DNA of 7,015 bases from Desulfuromonas sp. SDB. GTDB taxonomy: Bacteria > SDB-A. Positions 6,326-7,015 of the stretch are shown here, piece by piece. The stretch is taken from contig LKUE01000241.1 of NCBI GenBank assembly GCA_001412365.1, positions 1 through 7,015 of the forward strand, in the 5' to 3' direction. The notes beneath the pieces are model-generated. The model made no database searches. It had not been told where the DNA came from and saw only the letters and a list, made by a program, of their open reading frames with translations. Positions within the stretch are counted from its first letter, which is position 1; each line of letters opens with the position of its first letter. The position numbers were made by a program, and so were the translations under genes.

Positions 6326-6949
6326 ATGTTGTTCGGTACCTCAATAATACCTTTAGCTCTCACCGTGATGTTCGGACCCCAGATATTGGTAGCCATGCTG
6401 CTGATTACCCACAAAAAACCGATTAGAAGTTCATTGATTTACATTTTATCAGTGGAAATTACAATTATTTTTTCCACCACTATTTCTTATTTGATAATTT
6501 CCGCAATTGGACTTCATCTGCACGCCCATTTTGGCAATAAGGATATTTTAAAATACATCATTGTAGTTATTCTGGTGTTGTTGATAGTGAAGAATTTTCT
6601 TCAACGTAAGAAAATTACCGCTAAGCCGAAGTGGATGTCCGGGATTACCGAAGCTTCTTTGAAAAAAATATTCTTGATCGGATTGGTGCTGGTTTCAATT
6701 ATGCCCACTGATCTAGCCATGGCTTTAACGGTGGGAGGGCTGCTGGTAACTAATGAGGGGACTCTTTTAAATGCAGTTCCTTTTTTTGCAGCGGTGCTGG
6801 CGGTCGCCTCAGTGCCCTTGCTGTTTTATATGGTAATCGGAGAGAGGGGGCATAAATATATTGATAAAGTCAATAAATGGCTGAACACCCATGGGTGGGT
6901 GATTAATATGTTTGTATATTGTCTGTTTATCTTCTTGGTTTTATTTTAA
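6326..6949 (+). CDS. Six-helix membrane protein of the GAP/Sap (LysE-like exporter) type
   Basis: The 207-residue integral membrane protein has about six hydrophobic segments: 5-27, 34-62, 73-93, 111-138, 146-172 and 189-207. A basic cytoplasmic-type loop (FLQRKKITAKPKWM, 91-104) separates two three-helix halves. This plan, the early helix with VMFGPQILVAMLL, the KPKWM element before helix 4 and SIMPTDLAMAL in helix 4 resemble the GAP family, which includes the mycobacterial glycolipid-addressing protein Gap and sulfolipid-addressing protein Sap. These belong to the LysE-type exporter superfamily. Export of a small or amphipathic molecule is a reasonable guess; the substrate cannot be read from the sequence. 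A TAA at 6314-6316 closes the frame just upstream, so ATG 6326 is the first possible start. There is no clear ribosome site, only an A-rich leader. It is the last of three co-oriented genes, and degenerate repeat units begin directly after its stop. Confidence 0.65.
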   Translation: MLFGTSIIPLALTVMFGPQILVAMLLITHKKPIRSSLIYILSVEITIIFSTTISYLIISAIGLHLHAHFGNKDILKYIIVVILVLLIVKNFLQRKKITAKPKWMSGITEASLKKIFLIGLVLVSIMPTDLAMALTVGGLLVTNEGTLLNAVPFFAAVLAVASVPLLFYMVIGERGHKYIDKVNKWLNTHGWVINMFVYCLFIFLVLF

Positions 6950-7014
6950 ACCACGGAAGAACACAGGATAGCCACCCCTCATCCCGGAATATTTTACCAC
7001 GAATTTACACGAAT
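6950..7014. repeat. Degenerate CACG(G/A)A intergenic repeat units at the right edge
   Basis: Two 19-base units of the same type are visible: ACCACGGAAGAACACAGGA at 6950-6968 and ACCACGAATTTACACGAAT at 6996-7014. They share 11 of 19 positions, and each holds two CAC cores 10 bases apart. Motifs of the ACCACGAATTTACACGAAT / ACCACGGAAGAACACGGA kind recur between genes in many unrelated environmental bacteria; this is my recollection of the pattern, not a search. The stretch starts immediately after the stop of the membrane-protein gene and probably continues beyond the window. Confidence 0.5.
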
Positions 7015-7015
7015 C

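Noticed and set aside
1-7015. CRISPR array, tRNA, rRNA, insertion sequence or phage module
   Set aside because: No regularly spaced identical repeats, cloverleaf-like stretches, transposase motifs or terminal inverted repeats were found on reading both strands.

Overview
The window is a bacterial chromosomal segment of low to moderate GC with very uneven composition. Two genes encode proteins with a signal peptide and a C-terminal type IX secretion (T9SS) sorting-type domain. Several genes start behind good Shine-Dalgarno sites, including a GTG start behind AGGAGGT, and there is a near-consensus sigma70-type promoter. T9SS cargo is typical of the Bacteroidota/FCB groups, but Bacteroidota mostly lack strong Shine-Dalgarno sites and TTGACA/TATAAT promoters. 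My best guess is therefore an FCB-group relative such as Cloacimonadota (Candidatus Cloacimonas-like). This is inferred from protein style and signals, not from a phylogenetic marker.

Layout, left to right. Positions 1-292 are AT-rich and hold a strong hairpin just past the first gene. A leftward gene (293-1930) encodes a secreted BNR/Asp-box beta-propeller protein with a T9SS-type tail, and its promoter and ribosome binding site are both readable. A divergent intergenic region of about 300 bp follows, then a rightward small lipoprotein gene (2237-2578) of the MmpS-like beta-sandwich type. It converges, with a 6-bp gap, on a leftward gene (2585-4327) for a secreted caspase-like, gingipain-related (C25-like) protein with a FlgD-like/T9SS tail. 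After a 230-bp divergent region come three rightward genes: a cytoplasmic HExxH zinc metallopeptidase-like protein (4558-5487), a class I SAM-dependent methyltransferase (5588-6262), and a six-helix membrane protein of the GAP/Sap type in the LysE-like exporter superfamily (6326-6949). The last 66 bases carry degenerate CACG(G/A)A-type intergenic repeat units that run off the window edge.

How the genes relate: the left half is an envelope/secretome region with two predicted T9SS cargo proteins and one lipoprotein, each apparently transcribed separately. The right half is a co-oriented set of three (soluble peptidase, methyltransferase, exporter-like membrane protein) with gaps of about 100 and 63 bp. 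It could be one transcription unit, but nothing in the sequence proves joint function. I see no tRNA, rRNA, CRISPR array, insertion sequence or phage gene. The most notable points are the compact caspase-like secreted protein with intact candidate His and Cys, the co-occurrence of MmpS-like and GAP-like proteins outside Actinobacteria, and the unassigned peptidase-methyltransferase-exporter trio.
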